A stretch of 64,000 nt of DNA from Ophiostoma sp. CBS 140.51 (taxonomy: Eukaryota > Ascomycota > Sordariomycetes > Ophiostomatales > Ophiostomataceae): the NCBI GenBank assembly GCA_029298735.1, contig JANSLP010000107.1, positions 30,426-94,425 on the forward strand, given 5' to 3'. Under the pieces are notes generated by a model. The model made no database searches. It had not been told where the DNA came from and saw only the letters and a list, made by a program, of their open reading frames with translations. The position numbers and the translations under genes are program-made. Below, one piece after another: positions 1 through 10,722 of the stretch (within the stretch, counting starts at the first letter, position 1; every line of letters starts with the position of its first letter).

Positions 1-444
1 TCGGCCATCTCGGCGCTGGCGGATGTTGTTGTGACGGAGGGTGGCAGTGTCACTGTGTCGGCCAGCTCCACGAACCCACTGGTGACAGGCAGCAGTGCCG
101 GGACGTCGTCGTCGACGGCGGCCGAGGCCGCTGCTATAGTCGAAGGTGCTGAGGCCGCCGCAGCTGCAGGCTCACCTGTTGAGTCAGTACCGTCCCCCGT
201 GGCAGCTGCCCGTGAAGCACCGCCCGGCCAGTCAACAACCAACGCCAACGCTGCGGTGGCTGCGCGCAACCGCGAAAAGGACACCTTTACACGTCCTACA
301 ACGGTGCGCGACATTGAAGACATTTGGTGCACGTTGACGTTCCGGATGATTTGCTGGCTGATGCTGCACGATTTCCACAAGAAGGACGTGCAAATTAGCA
401 AGAGTGATGTGTACGACTCGCGGTTAGCTGTGTACATCCTCTAA
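1..444 (+). CDS. 3' end of an unrecognised gene (partial)
   Basis: The reading frame is open from base 1 to a TAA at 442-444, so this is the C-terminal part of a longer protein that begins outside the window. The first 90 or so residues are low-complexity Ala/Ser/Thr/Pro. The last 45 are conserved-looking, with RDIEDIWCTLTFRMICWLML followed by HDFHKKDVQ and a terminal SRLAVYIL. I loosely associate this ending with fungal proteins often labelled modin, but that is from memory and uncertain. The GTG at 31 is not a credible start, because the frame is open upstream of it. Confidence 0.5.
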   Translation, partial: SAISALADVVVTEGGSVTVSASSTNPLVTGSSAGTSSSTAAEAAAIVEGAEAAAAAGSPVESVPSPVAAAREAPPGQSTTNANAAVAARNREKDTFTRPTTVRDIEDIWCTLTFRMICWLMLHDFHKKDVQISKSDVYDSRLAVYIL

Positions 445-1385
445 GCGTAGCAACGAGGATAATCTTTCGAAGAACTAAAAGGAGTCTGATTTCTGGGACA
501 ATGGAGGGAAAACATACTAACTGGTGCGATTTAATGATTTGTATTTTTGAGCATATACCAACAAAAGAATACTCATACCATAATGCTTTATGCACACACC
601 TCGGGCTTTATCTATTCTCCGGTGAAACCATGTTGATCTTATGTCGTGCCGTTTTATTGAAAAAGTGTACAAATACGAAGCGACATGCCACAACGGTAGA
701 TGCAGGTTGTCTGTTCTTCAATGCAAGTGGTTGTCCATTCGGATTTAAATTGACAACATGCAGCGGGATGTGGGGCACGGGCTCGGCGATAAAATCAGGG
801 CCAAGAGCGCTAACACAATAGCTTGTCTGCAACGGCCAGGGCTCTCCCCCTCTCCCTCATTCTCACACACAAAACGTGCCCGAGGTGTCCCCGCCGAAGC
901 CGCGTAATGGCGTCAACATGGAAACAAGCTTGCATAAAGCTGCCTTCTACTCGTAAACTATGACGAGCAAAGAGGGGGGTGTTTAGTGTAAAGTGGTCCC
1001 TGTCTGTCCTTCAGTGGGTTTAAAGAGCGAGTCCGAGGAGTGCTCCCGCAACTCAAATCATCCAACGAGTCTACTCCATGCCCTGATCAGCCTTAAGTCA
1101 CGGGAAGGGATGGAAACATATGGATTTCGGCAAGATGGTTGAGTGGGCATAGCTCCGAGATGGCACAAAGCCGATATCCGATGTGGGGCCAGAGAAGATG
1201 GAAGGAAATGTAGGGAGAGATGTCCATTCATTTAAGAGCTGATGGATGTCTCGATGTTAGTTTCTGGATCTTTCAATGTCGTTCGTCTTCATTATTTTCT
1301 CTTGCTGTGTCGTCATATAGCCGTTTTACAGCTGCACATTACCTTTGATACACCTACGTTTACTTTCAAGCTTACAACTGCAACC
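445..1385. other. intergenic, promoter side of the methyltransferase gene
   Basis: There is no supported coding region. Short frames on both strands lack family features. The last 150 bases before the ATG at 1386 are moderately pyrimidine-rich, as in fungal 5' untranslated regions. Confidence 0.5.
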
Positions 1386-2343
1386 ATGTCAAACCACCAC
1401 AGACCCGACTTTGTACGTTCAAGCTCTACGATGTCCTCCTCTACAATCATCTTCTGCTAACACTTCTCGTCCCAGGGCAAGATTGTCGCCGAGCGCGCCG
1501 CCATGTTGCACCAACATATCCTCGCCCTTCCCGCCGACCAGCAGGCCAGCTTCAAGGCAGACCCAAAGGCCCTGCCCGCCGCCATTGAGTCCTATGCCCG
1601 CGACAATGGCGTGCCCATGCTCTTTGGGCCGGCCAAGATGGCCCAGGCCGCCATCGCTTTGGGCGAAATGGACCCCGCGCCTCGTATCCTTGTCGAGTTT
1701 GGCGCCTACGTCGGGTACTCTGCCCTGCGGTGGGTGACTTTGCTCGAGGAGCTGAGCAAGGGCGAGGCGGTGCACGTCTACACGTTCGAACTCGACCCGG
1801 CCAATGCCCAAATCGCCCGCGACTTTGCCAAAGCGGCAGGACGTGAGTCGCAAATCACGGTGTTTGAGGGACCGGGTGATGAGTCTCTCAACAAGCTGGT
1901 GGCCAACGGCACCCTCCCCAAAGGATCGGTCGATGCGGTGTTCATCGACCACTGGGAGCCTCGCTACAAGCCGGACCTGCAGCTCTGTGAAAAGCTGGGC
2001 GTGTTGCGGGTGGGTTCTCTTGTGATTGCCGACAATACCGATTTCCCGGGTGCGCCCGACTATGTCGCCTACGTCAAGAACGGTGGCAGCGGCGCCGACG
2101 GTGCCGTCAAGTTTGAGACCAAGTCGTACGAGGCGGACACGTCGTCGGAGCCGCCGCGGAGACCCATTGGTGGTGGATTTGGCGGGCCGGGCGGTCCTGG
2201 CGGTGGTGGTCCCGGTGGCCCCGGTGGTGGTAACAGACCGGTAAGTCAGATCCCTTCGGAAATTAAAATCATTATCGTGAGTTACTTGCTAACATTTCCA
2301 GAAAATCGTCGAGGTCACCAAGGTGGTGTCTCTGGGGTCGTGA
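1386..2343 (+). CDS. catechol O-methyltransferase-like SAM-dependent methyltransferase
   Basis: Three exons are read at 1386-1412, 1476-2240 and 2302-2343, all joined in phase 0, giving 277 aa. Both introns have a good donor (gtacgt, gtaagt) and a gctaac branch site. The SAM motif EFGAYVGYSALR lies near residue 80. The COMT signatures FIDHWEPRYKPDL (about 164) and ADNTDFPGAPDY (about 193) carry the metal/catechol-site acidic residues, so methyl transfer from SAM to a catechol-type hydroxyl is the expected reaction. Residues about 238-262 form a Gly/Pro-rich insert not typical of the family, before a short KIVEVTKVVSLGS tail on exon 3. The short first exon (9 aa) decides the start; the first ATG of the large exon, at 1503, would drop 18 residues. 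No signal peptide, so cytosolic. Confidence 0.82.
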
Positions 2344-2875
2344 GAGACCTTTTTGAGGTGGACGGTGGGAAGTGACTTATTCAGCCAAGAGTGGCCGCGA
2401 TTGAATATCCTGTGAATCTGATTAGGTGGATGAAAATGACCTGAAACGAAATAAATATGATAAAAAACGACATTGGGATCTCAGTAGAATATCCTGAAAG
2501 CAGTGAACTTACATCTTGAATCTGTAGAAGGCAGAGACACTGTTATTTGTCTGTCAGTGTAAATTGTCGCCACGCATCCACAGTAGTGTGCAATTCTGCC
2601 AATTGTGGGCGCTATCTAGCAAGCTCGCACAAAGCTGCTGTCACAACTTTTGGATCGGAGCTGGCCTGTAGCCAATTCAGCCAATGGAGCCAATGAAGAT
2701 GCACACATCTCAATCTAAACGCTAATCGCGCCCAGATTAGCTTGTCCAAGTTGGGAAGCTCTCAACCCAGACCACTTCAATCGTCTCGTGTGACGTTTGA
2801 GCTTCTTCTTTCAACATCTTTGCCATCTTCCCTCTTCTTCACACACAGTCCACTCTCCCCTCTCCCCTCCCTACC
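2344..2875. other. intergenic
   Basis: No coding region seen. The last 100 bases before 2876 are CT-rich, consistent with a core promoter and 5' UTR for the dehydrogenase gene. Confidence 0.5.
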
Positions 2876-3622
2876 ATGCCTACATACTGCATCATCGGCA
2901 CCAACCGGGGCATCGGCCTCGAGTTTGTGCGCCAGCTCGCCCAGTCGCCCGACAACACCATCATCGCCACCGTCCGGCCCTATGCCGACCGCACCGACCT
3001 CGATACTGTCGCCTCGGCCAACACTCATGTGCTGGAGTGCGACACCGCCAGCGTCCAGTCTGTCCACATTTTTTCCAACCAGGTCGCCCGCAATGTCCTG
3101 ATGGGCGAGAGTGGGCCGTCCCAAACAAAGATTGACTACCTCATTGTCAACGCCGGCATCAATGGCACCCCCGCCGATCAGGACAGTCTCTCCCTCAACC
3201 CAGTCCTCCTGACAGAACAAATGGCCGTCAACGTCGTCGGCCCCGCCAAAGTCGTCGAGTTCTTGGTTGACCGCAAAGCTCTGTCGCCCGCTGCCCGCAT
3301 TCTCAACATGTCCTCGGGGTTCGGCAGCTTGTCGCAAAGCGCCTCCATGGAACCCCGCATGTCCATTGGCTACTCGCTGTCAAAAGCAGCCCTCAACATG
3401 TTGACCGTGCACCAGGGCTATGATGTGCGCGCCCGGGGGAAACTCCCGCAAGCTGTCGTCATTGCTATGGACCCGGGCTGGGTCAAGACGCGCCTGGGCG
3501 GTGAGGATGCGCCCTTGGAAGCGTCCGAGTCGGTGTCGGGTATGCTGCAGGTGCTGCACGGATTGAAGGACGAGGACAATGTCTCCTTCTTTGGCCAAGA
3601 CGGCAAGCGGAAGGAGTGGTAG
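2876..3622 (+). CDS. short-chain dehydrogenase/reductase (SDR), C-factor-like
   Basis: A single-exon 248-aa protein of classical SDR length. The dinucleotide-binding motif GTNRGIG is at residues 8-14, the NAG motif (VNAGI) follows, the catalytic Ser lies in NMSSG and the YxxxK pair is in GYSLSKAA. The substrate-binding tail is short and lacks a membrane anchor, so a soluble NAD(P)-dependent carbonyl reductase is likely; substrate unknown. The start has a CCTACCATGCC context after a CT-rich leader. It ends in TAG, which shows that UAG is used as a normal stop in this genome. Confidence 0.85.
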   Translation: MPTYCIIGTNRGIGLEFVRQLAQSPDNTIIATVRPYADRTDLDTVASANTHVLECDTASVQSVHIFSNQVARNVLMGESGPSQTKIDYLIVNAGINGTPADQDSLSLNPVLLTEQMAVNVVGPAKVVEFLVDRKALSPAARILNMSSGFGSLSQSASMEPRMSIGYSLSKAALNMLTVHQGYDVRARGKLPQAVVIAMDPGWVKTRLGGEDAPLEASESVSGMLQVLHGLKDEDNVSFFGQDGKRKEW

Positions 3623-4122
3623 CTTTTTCTCAAAATCAAATAATAATAATGTCAGCTCTTTGTTCAAATTCCCTCGAACGGCTTGGCGTCCGCCTTCAGG
3701 CTGTCGGCACAGGACTCATTTGCCAAGCTCGTGTATGCAATTTGCTGGTGATCTTTGGCGGGATTGGGTGTCTTGTCCCGTCTTTCGTTTCTTCAGTCCG
3801 TCAACCGATGTTATTATTCCCCCTCATTCCGTGTGCCGATTAACCAGATTTGCCGTATTAAGAATCTGATTTTCACACCCAACAATCCCACTTTCACCAG
3901 AAAACTGAGTGAGATTGAGGCAAGTAAGAACAGGGGTACCTGCATGTCAGCGGCAATACAACACAACACAACTGAACAACAGGTTTGTCAGTGAAAATGA
4001 ACCATAAAGAAATAAACGAGGGGAAACCAAAATGCAATAAATGAATGAAAGGGCAGCAAAGTCCAGTATGCCCTTGCCAACAAATGGAAACTACCACTGT
4101 CAACATCGGCAATCCATCAACA
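3623..4122. other. intergenic
   Basis: No supported gene. The frame upstream of 4123 is open back to an ATG at 4045, but that extension would bury the signal peptide behind 26 unrelated residues, so it is read as 5' UTR. Confidence 0.5.
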
Positions 4123-6190
4123 ATGGCTCTCTCAAAGCTCATAACGTTGAGCTTGCTGGCTCTTGCTGCTCCTGGCGTGTGTACCTCCAGCTTCAAGACA
4201 CCTCTCGAGCTCTTTGATTTTGAGAAGCAGCTTCTCGACAAGTCTGCCGTCTCTGGAAGCCGTATCCGTTTCGTAGATAGTTACAGCAACGACATCCCTC
4301 GCCCCATTGGTGCCAATGCCACGAAACACGCCTGCAAAGCCTTCCCAGGCAATGCAGACTGGCCCAGCGACGACGTCTGGAAGAAGTTTGCTATCTCTTT
4401 GAACGGCACTCTCCTCAAGCCGGCTCCAGTGTCGTCCGTCTGCTACAACACGAGCACCTACGCCAACTATGACGCCGCCGCCTGTGCCAACACCACCCAG
4501 GGCTGGACCACCACGTTTGTCCGCATGGACCATCCCATCGAGCCCGTCTCGCCCATGTTTGAAGGCCTAACCTGTCTGCCGCCGACGCCCGGTGTTGCGA
4601 GCACCTGTACACAGGGTGGCTACCCCGTGTACGTCGTTAATGTCTCGACGGCAGCGCATGTGCAGGCCGCCGTCAACTTTGCCCGGAACCAAAACGTGCG
4701 CTTGGTCGTCAAGAACACCGGCCATGACCTATCGGGCAAGTCGCTTGGTGCTGGCTCGCTGTCGGTGTGGACGCATGTAAGTCGAGCCTGTACGAGGAGC
4801 AAGATGTGGCCAGAGCTGTCAGCTAACACTGATGGTAGAACCTCAAAAACATCGCCTTCACGTCCAACCTCACCATGAAGGGCTACTCTGGTCCTGCATT
4901 CAGAGTTGGTGCTGGCGTGCAGGCTTTTGACATTCTCAAGGCAGCCGCTGACCGCAAGCACATGGTCGTGACCGGTATCTGTGATGTAAGTTTGAGCCCC
5001 TGGTGTTACATGCTTGTCCGTTGATATATCTGACCATATGTCAGTCCGTAGGTATTCCTGGAGGTTACTCACAAGGTGGCGGCCACTCACCGTTGAGCTC
5101 TTTGCATGGCATGAGCGCCGACCAAGTTCTCTCGCTGCAGGTCGTCACCGCCGATGGCGAGTTCAGGACTGCCTCGCCTACCCAGAACTCGGACCTTTTC
5201 TGGGCCATCCGTGGCGGTGGTGGCAGCACCTTTGGCGTCGTCACCTCTATGATTATCAAGGCGTACCCAGACGCGACAACCTCTGTGGCCACGTTTGATT
5301 GGGGCGTCCGGGAAAGCAACATCAGTCTCGAGACCTACTGGCAGGGTACCGCCAGCTACTTTGCCCACTTTGACAACTTCACCAAGAATGGTCTTTCGGG
5401 CCAGTTCTTCCTCTACCCCCAAGAAAGCCTCCCTCAAACTGCTGACCCAGACGCCAAGCCACGCACATCAGTGGCGCCCATGTTTGGCGTCGGCAAGACC
5501 TTGGCCGAGTTCAAGCAGCTCCTCCAGCCCTGGATCGACGAGATGGCCACCCTTGGTATCCAGATGAACACCACCTGGGCCGAGTTTCCCTCCTTCTACC
5601 CGGCCTACTACAGCCAGTTGCCGCCCTCATCGCTCGGCGTCATGCCGTACAACATGACATACGGCTCGCGCCTGATCCCCCGTGCTGCCTTTGACCGTAC
5701 TGGTGCCGGATTCAATGCCACCATGGCCGCCTTCCGTGCCCTCGCTGAACAGAACCACATGTTTAACGGCTTTTTGTTGGCACCCACGCTCGATACGGGC
5801 AAGCCAGTCGGTCCAGATGGCAACGCCGTGCTGCCCGCCTGGCGCGATGCTCTCAGCCACACAATCGTCTTTGCCCTCTGGCCCGAGGACTACAGTCCGG
5901 CCCAGCAAATGGCCTTTCGGCGCGACTTTGCCACGGGCAGCAAGGGTATGAAGCTGTTGCGGGATGCGACGCCGGGGTCGGGCAGTTACATGAGCGAGTC
6001 AGACCGGCTGGAACCCAACTTCCAAGAGGCCTTTTTCGGAAGCAACTATGCGCGCCTGCTCGCCGTTAAAAACAAGTACGATCCGGAAGGTGTATTCTTT
6101 GCGTCGACGGGTGTTGGGTCCGAGTTTTGGAAGGTGCATAGTGTCGATGACCTGCCAACGGAGAATGGGCAGCTGTGTCGGGTGCAGTGA
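4123..6190 (+). CDS. secreted berberine-bridge-type FAD-linked oxidoreductase
   Basis: Exons 4123-4776, 4839-4985 and 5045-6190 join in phase 0 to give 648 aa; both donors are gtaagt. The start at 4123 is chosen because MALSKLITLSLLALAAPGVC is a signal peptide. An FAD_binding_4 (PCMH) domain follows: NTGHDLSGKS carries the histidine and GICDSVGIPGG the cysteine that in berberine-bridge enzymes attach FAD through two covalent bonds. The C-terminal BBE domain is seen in NYARLLAVKNKYDPEGVFF. Several N-x-S/T sites fit secretion. The family oxidises alcohols, sugars or alkaloid-like substrates with oxygen; the substrate is not predictable here. Confidence 0.88.
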
Positions 6191-6818
6191 GGGAAGGGAG
6201 TTGGTCGAAGATAGGATTGGAAGAAATGGAAGAAGAAAAAAGAATGTAGAAACGAATAGAAAAGAAGAAGAAAATTCTGCTCTTGCTCCAGAATAAGTCC
6301 AGCTATAAAAAGGGAAGGTGCAGGCCGTAGGTGAGGCAGGAGCGACAACTGCTCTTTCCATGAAAACAGCATCACGGCCAGAAGGGCAGGCTCAACCCAG
6401 TGCAGAGTGTTCGTGACTTCGATAATAGGAAAGAGCAACCACCATCAAGAAAGTTGAGCGGCGTTTACCCCTTTTCCCAGGACCATCACAGGGAAAGTGC
6501 TGCCGAACCATACAGTCGTCGTCCTGTCACTGCCTCGTCGCCCATTTATATCCATCGTATCTCGTGCCCTCTTGCCTTTTTGGTTTGTTTACGTCCGCTC
6601 TAACTTTACCATTTTCTTCTTCTCCTCGATCTCAAAATTTCTGTCCTTTCTTTTCCTTCCTACATCTTCTCGTCATCCATCCTCCTACAGCCCATTCTTC
6701 TCTTAGGACCCCATCCTTATCCTAGAGCTTATATAGACTTCATCTCTCTCATTTTCTTCTTGCTTTCTTTCCCCCTCTTGTTCTCTCTTTCAGTCTTCTG
6801 TTCTTTCGCTTTCCCTCT
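6191..6818. other. intergenic, CT-rich leader
   Basis: No coding region is supported. From about 6590 to 6818 the top strand is strongly CT-rich (tcttcttctcctcg type runs), as in fungal core promoters and long 5' UTRs; it precedes the PAP2 gene. Confidence 0.5.
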
Positions 6819-8267
6819 ATGAGCTCAGACCAAGTTTCCCAATCCCTAAGCACCTCCTACTTGTCCTCGAGGTTCAACATCTCCGTCTCTTTCAACTTTC
6901 CCATGCCAGGCCAGAAGGCCGAGGCAGACGTCAAGATACCCACGGCCAAGATGACTCCGCCCAACGACGAGCCTGGCATGCTGCTGACCGAGTCAGAGCT
7001 CAAGATGGTGCCCCAAGCAAGGTCGGCTACAATCCACGCGGAGGGTGAGCCCATCGAAAGACCTCTTCCACCACGCGCACCATCAATGTTCAGCCGCCTG
7101 ATTGCAGCCGTGCAAATTGTAATCATTCGCATCATGGCCTGTCGGTTGTGCTGCTGTTGCCATCACTGCTGCTATGTGGTTCACCGCTTCCTGTGCTGCC
7201 ACTGGTGCTGTTGCTGCTGTCTTCTGAGACGCCTCTTCCCGTTCGTCATGGAGTTTACCGTCTTTGCAGTCAAATGGATACGCTACTCCTAGGTGGACAT
7301 TGTGACGATTCTAACAACTACGACAACAGCTGGCATTGTAAGTTCATCCCCCTCCTTCTGGCCTTGACTCTGATTGTTTCCCTATTATTTGCTTCATTTC
7401 CTTACCAATAACTCTCCCTTGCAGCCGTCCGATGCTAATAAGTAGCTCTTCCAGCTATACCTCTCCAAGCCCCCGGCATCGCGTTCGTTTGCCGTCTACA
7501 ACCAGAACAATGACGTTGTCTACCCGCAGTTTGCCTTCCCCCTGCGTGACGAGATCATTCCATCGTGGCTAGCCATTTTCCTCGGCCCCTTTGTGCCCGT
7601 GGTTATCCTTCTACTCTTCCAAGTCTACGTTCGCTCGTTCTGGGACGCTAACAATGCCATCTTCGGTGTGCTCTACTCCCTCAGCAACTCGGTCGTCTTC
7701 CAGGTTATCATCAAGTGGCTCATTGGCGGTCTCCGTCCCCATTTTCTGGACGTGTGCAAGCCGGACCTGTCGCTCGCAAAGACTCTGCCCAAGCACAAGT
7801 CGGCCTACATTGCGTCTGGTTTCAGCAACATGTACTACACCCGTGAGATCTGCACTGGTGACCCACGTCAAATCAACGATGCTCTCTCCAGCTTCCCCTC
7901 CGGCCACACCACTGCAGCATTTGCTGGATTTGTTTTCCTCAGCCTGTACCTGAACGGCAAGCTCAAGATTTTCTCGCACCAGCACACCCAGCTGTGGAAG
8001 ATGCACCTGTTCTTTGCGCCGATCCTCGTGGCCACACTCATCGGCGGTGCCCTGACCATTGATGCTTTCCACAACTGGTACGACATCCTGGCTGGTGCGA
8101 TCATTGGCACAACAATGGCCTTCAGCGCCTACCGCATGACCTACGCGGCCGTCTTTGACCCCCGGTACAATCACATTCCTCTGCATCGCAACAAGCCTTT
8201 TGACTACGATGCCATTCGTCCCTCCAGCGACAATGGCTTCACGCACCTGGACCACAGCAGACTGTAA
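6819..8267 (+). CDS. PAP2-family membrane phosphatase (lipid phosphate phosphatase-like), gene model uncertain at the 5' side
   Basis: The conserved part is exon 7293-7337 joined (gtaagt donor, 117-nt intron) to 7455-8267. It has PAP2 motif 1 KWLIGGLRP, motif 2 FPSGHTTAAF and a motif 3 equivalent DAFHNWYD, with several hydrophobic spans, so an integral membrane phosphatase acting on lipid phosphates is expected. Motif 3 has Ala-Leu where many members have Ser-Arg. The N-terminal frame from 6819 runs to a TAG at 7290-7292 directly before the conserved Val-Asp-Ile. Either an intron at 7119-7292 (gtaatc donor, phase 0) removes a very Cys-rich stretch and gives 385 aa, or the TAG is a nonsense mutation at a Trp-like position. 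Confidence 0.72.
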
Positions 8268-8416
8268 ATGTGTCTGATGGTATTGGACATTGGGACGAAC
8301 TGGTCTGAACTTTGCGGCTCGACTGTGTATACTACAAGCTTTTCGTTGCTCTTGTCTTCTCATCCCTGTTACCATAGACCGTCTCCTCCTTTCAAAATAT
8401 GTCTGTCCGACTCTGT

Positions 8417-9488
8417 TTACGAAAGAGCCTGGACAATGGAGTTGTACGCCGCCTTAGGAGCGTAGCTAGAGTCGAAAAGTAGGGGGTTGCCCGAGGGTCT
8501 CCACGAGTCCTGAGAGTTCAGTTAGCATAGGCACAGCTTGAGAATTAAAGAATAAAAGTTTGAACAAGACATAAAGAGCAGAAAATAAACGTACAGGGTC
8601 GCGAACGCCCCAGACAGTGATACCGACGCAAGCAGGCTCAGCAACACAGCCCTTGGCGATGGTGGCGTAGTCGGCAGCATTGTTGCCCTGGATATCAAGC
8701 TCAGTAACGGCAACCTCCTTGACACCGGCACCAGCCAGGGCCTTGATGGCAGCAGCCAGGTTGCTTCCACCGCCAGCGTTGATGTGGCCCTGGGAGCCAA
8801 TGCCGTCAATGGGGATGCCAGCAGCAAGCCACTTCTTGACGTGGGCGACCATGCCGTTTGTCAGCTTAGCGGCAGTCGGGCTGTCGAGGTTGTAGTCGTT
8901 AATGTACAGCTTGGCATCCGGGTCAGCAGCATGGGCCGCCTCAAAGGCGATCTTGACAAAGTCCTCGCCAAGCACCTGCGAGAAGACCGAGTTGCGCAGC
9001 GAGCCGTCCTCGTTGAAGATCTCGTTGCACACATCGTAGCCCCGAATCTTGCCCTTGTATCGCGTCATAATCGTCGTGATATGGTTTTGGATCGCCTCCG
9101 TCAGCTTCGCCTTGTCCCGGATCTGGCTTACCCAGCCGGCCAGCTGCGAGTGCCACACAAAGGTATGGCCACGGATCGTCTTGTTGTGCGTCGTCGCCCA
9201 ATCCACAAGGTAGTCCGCCTGCGTCATGGTGAAGGTGCCCTGTGTGTTCTCCGTGCTCTGCCACTTCATGCTGTTCTCGGGAGTCAGCTGACCAAAGTTG
9301 GCCTCAATAATCGCCGCGTTCTTGCCCGTTGTCAGCCGGCCCTGGTCACTACACGTGCCAAAGTACAACTTGCCCTTGGCTTTCATGAGGGCATCAATGC
9401 TCTGAGTGGCCTGGCGAGGAGAAACCTCGGGGGCAGGGGCCGCAACAGCCGCCAGCGGCGCCAGCAAAAGAAGGAGAGTAGACTTCAT
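8417..9488 (-). CDS. secreted GH10 endo-1,4-beta-xylanase
   Basis: Two exons, 9488-8595 and 8509-8417 (bottom strand), are joined in phase 0 across an 85-nt intron with donor gtacgt and a gctaac branch site, giving 328 aa. MKSTLLLLLAPLAAVAAPA is a signal peptide, followed by a short pro-segment ending in PRQ. GH10 motifs are complete: LTPENSMKW, HTFVWHSQL, the acid/base Glu in DVCNEIF, the nucleophile Glu in VTELDIQG and WGVRDPDSWRP across the splice. There is no carbohydrate-binding module. It hydrolyses the xylan backbone outside the cell. Reading through the intron gives a false C-terminus. Confidence 0.95.
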
Positions 9489-10722
9489 GGTGGTGGTGGT
9501 GGTGGCAAGATGAAGGGGTTGACGAGAATGAAGATGACGAAAAACAGAGAGACAGAGATAGCCTGACTCGAATCCAGGAACCAGGAGAAGGGGCTGGTTT
9601 TATGTTTCCTCAAGCAAGAATCTCTTCGTCAGGTCCCATGGACACCTCGTAACCTATCCGCTCTCATTTTCTGTAGGTCGTATAGATACTGTGTGTGTTT
9701 TTTGGTCTCCTATTTGGCTAAAGCAAATACACCGGCCGTGCTCCCATATTCCAATGGCTGGGCACTTCACACAATGTTTACGTGTTTTGGTCTTTAACAT
9801 CCAGTGTCCCGGCAGGCCGCACATATTCACCAACGCCAAGAAACTCACGATATTTTCATTCTGTTGTATTGAGGGGCACACACCATAGATTCCATGTGGC
9901 CTTGTCTTTGATTTATTCTATCCTTTCGAAATGTGGAGTAGCGAGAGCGACAGTATCCTTCCTCCGCGTTTTCCACTTCCCGATGTGGCCGCAATATGGG
10001 GAATTAGCCGCAGGACCTGAACAGAGGTCCAATATACGACAGCAATACTCGGGTAAAGGAGATCTTCTTGGGCACCAAAGAACTCACTAATAAAATGTGG
10101 GGTTATGTCAATCAGTAACAAATACCAGATGGCATATGAAGAGAAATGGGGAAAAGAAGGGTAAGGTACGCAGTCGCCGTCGGCTCTCAATTCCGGGACT
10201 TAAGATCCATCCAATATGGCGTCTATCGCCGCCGCGGGATGTCAATGTGCCTCTCAGCATTTAAACATTGACTCCTGCTGTCATTGAGCATATATTAAAC
10301 AAGTTCGGACGGCTTGAGGCCATTGGATGGTGTCTTACCCAAGGACAGCTGACGAGAGCGATATTGCTCCCAAGAAATATAAACAAAAAGGGTTCCTGGG
10401 GCGAAACAGCGAGCGGCTGCAAAAGTCTATCCCGTGTTCGTTGGGCTTCTTTTGACCCTTCTTGCGGACCGTGTGGTTCCTGCCTTGTTTTCTTCACACG
10501 TTGTTCAAATAAATGTTCCGTCAATTAGATTTGAGAAGAATTTATGAATAATAAAATACCAAGCTTTTGACATTTAAAAGAAAATTTTAAAAAAGAAAAA
10601 GAAAAAAGAGTCTACGAAAAGAATAATATCAATGAATGTAGTCAACACGCATGATAGATTTGATTTATTGCTTTTAGATACTTTTGTTAGGACCTACGGC
10701 CAAATGCTACAACATCATATGA
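9489..10722. other. xylanase promoter and intergenic region
   Basis: No supported gene. The segment next to the xylanase start holds the regulatory motif listed separately. The 10520-10680 part is A/T-rich and is the 3' flank of the gene ending at 10723. Confidence 0.5.
9716..9722 (+). promoter_or_regulatory. putative XlnR/Xyr1 binding site GGCTAAA
   Basis: GGCTAAA matches the recognition core described for the fungal xylanase activator XlnR/Xyr1. It lies about 230 bases upstream of the xylanase start codon at 9488, a usual distance. A GGCTGG element also occurs near 9593. A 7-base match alone is weak; the position in a xylanase promoter is what makes it credible. Confidence 0.45.

Noticed and set aside
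2777..3337. Bottom-strand frame of 186 codons opposite the SDR gene
   Set aside because: Shadow of a high-GC3 coding region; the top strand has complete SDR motifs.
7126..7292. Cys-rich peptide (CCCC-type runs) as a metal-binding domain
   Set aside because: The run comes from tgctgctgt repeats, is followed at once by a stop, and is removed by a phase-consistent intron; no family match.
9560..9590. tRNA-like T-arm (gattcgagtc on the bottom strand)
   Set aside because: No D-arm or anticodon arm at the right distance; it is in the xylanase leader.
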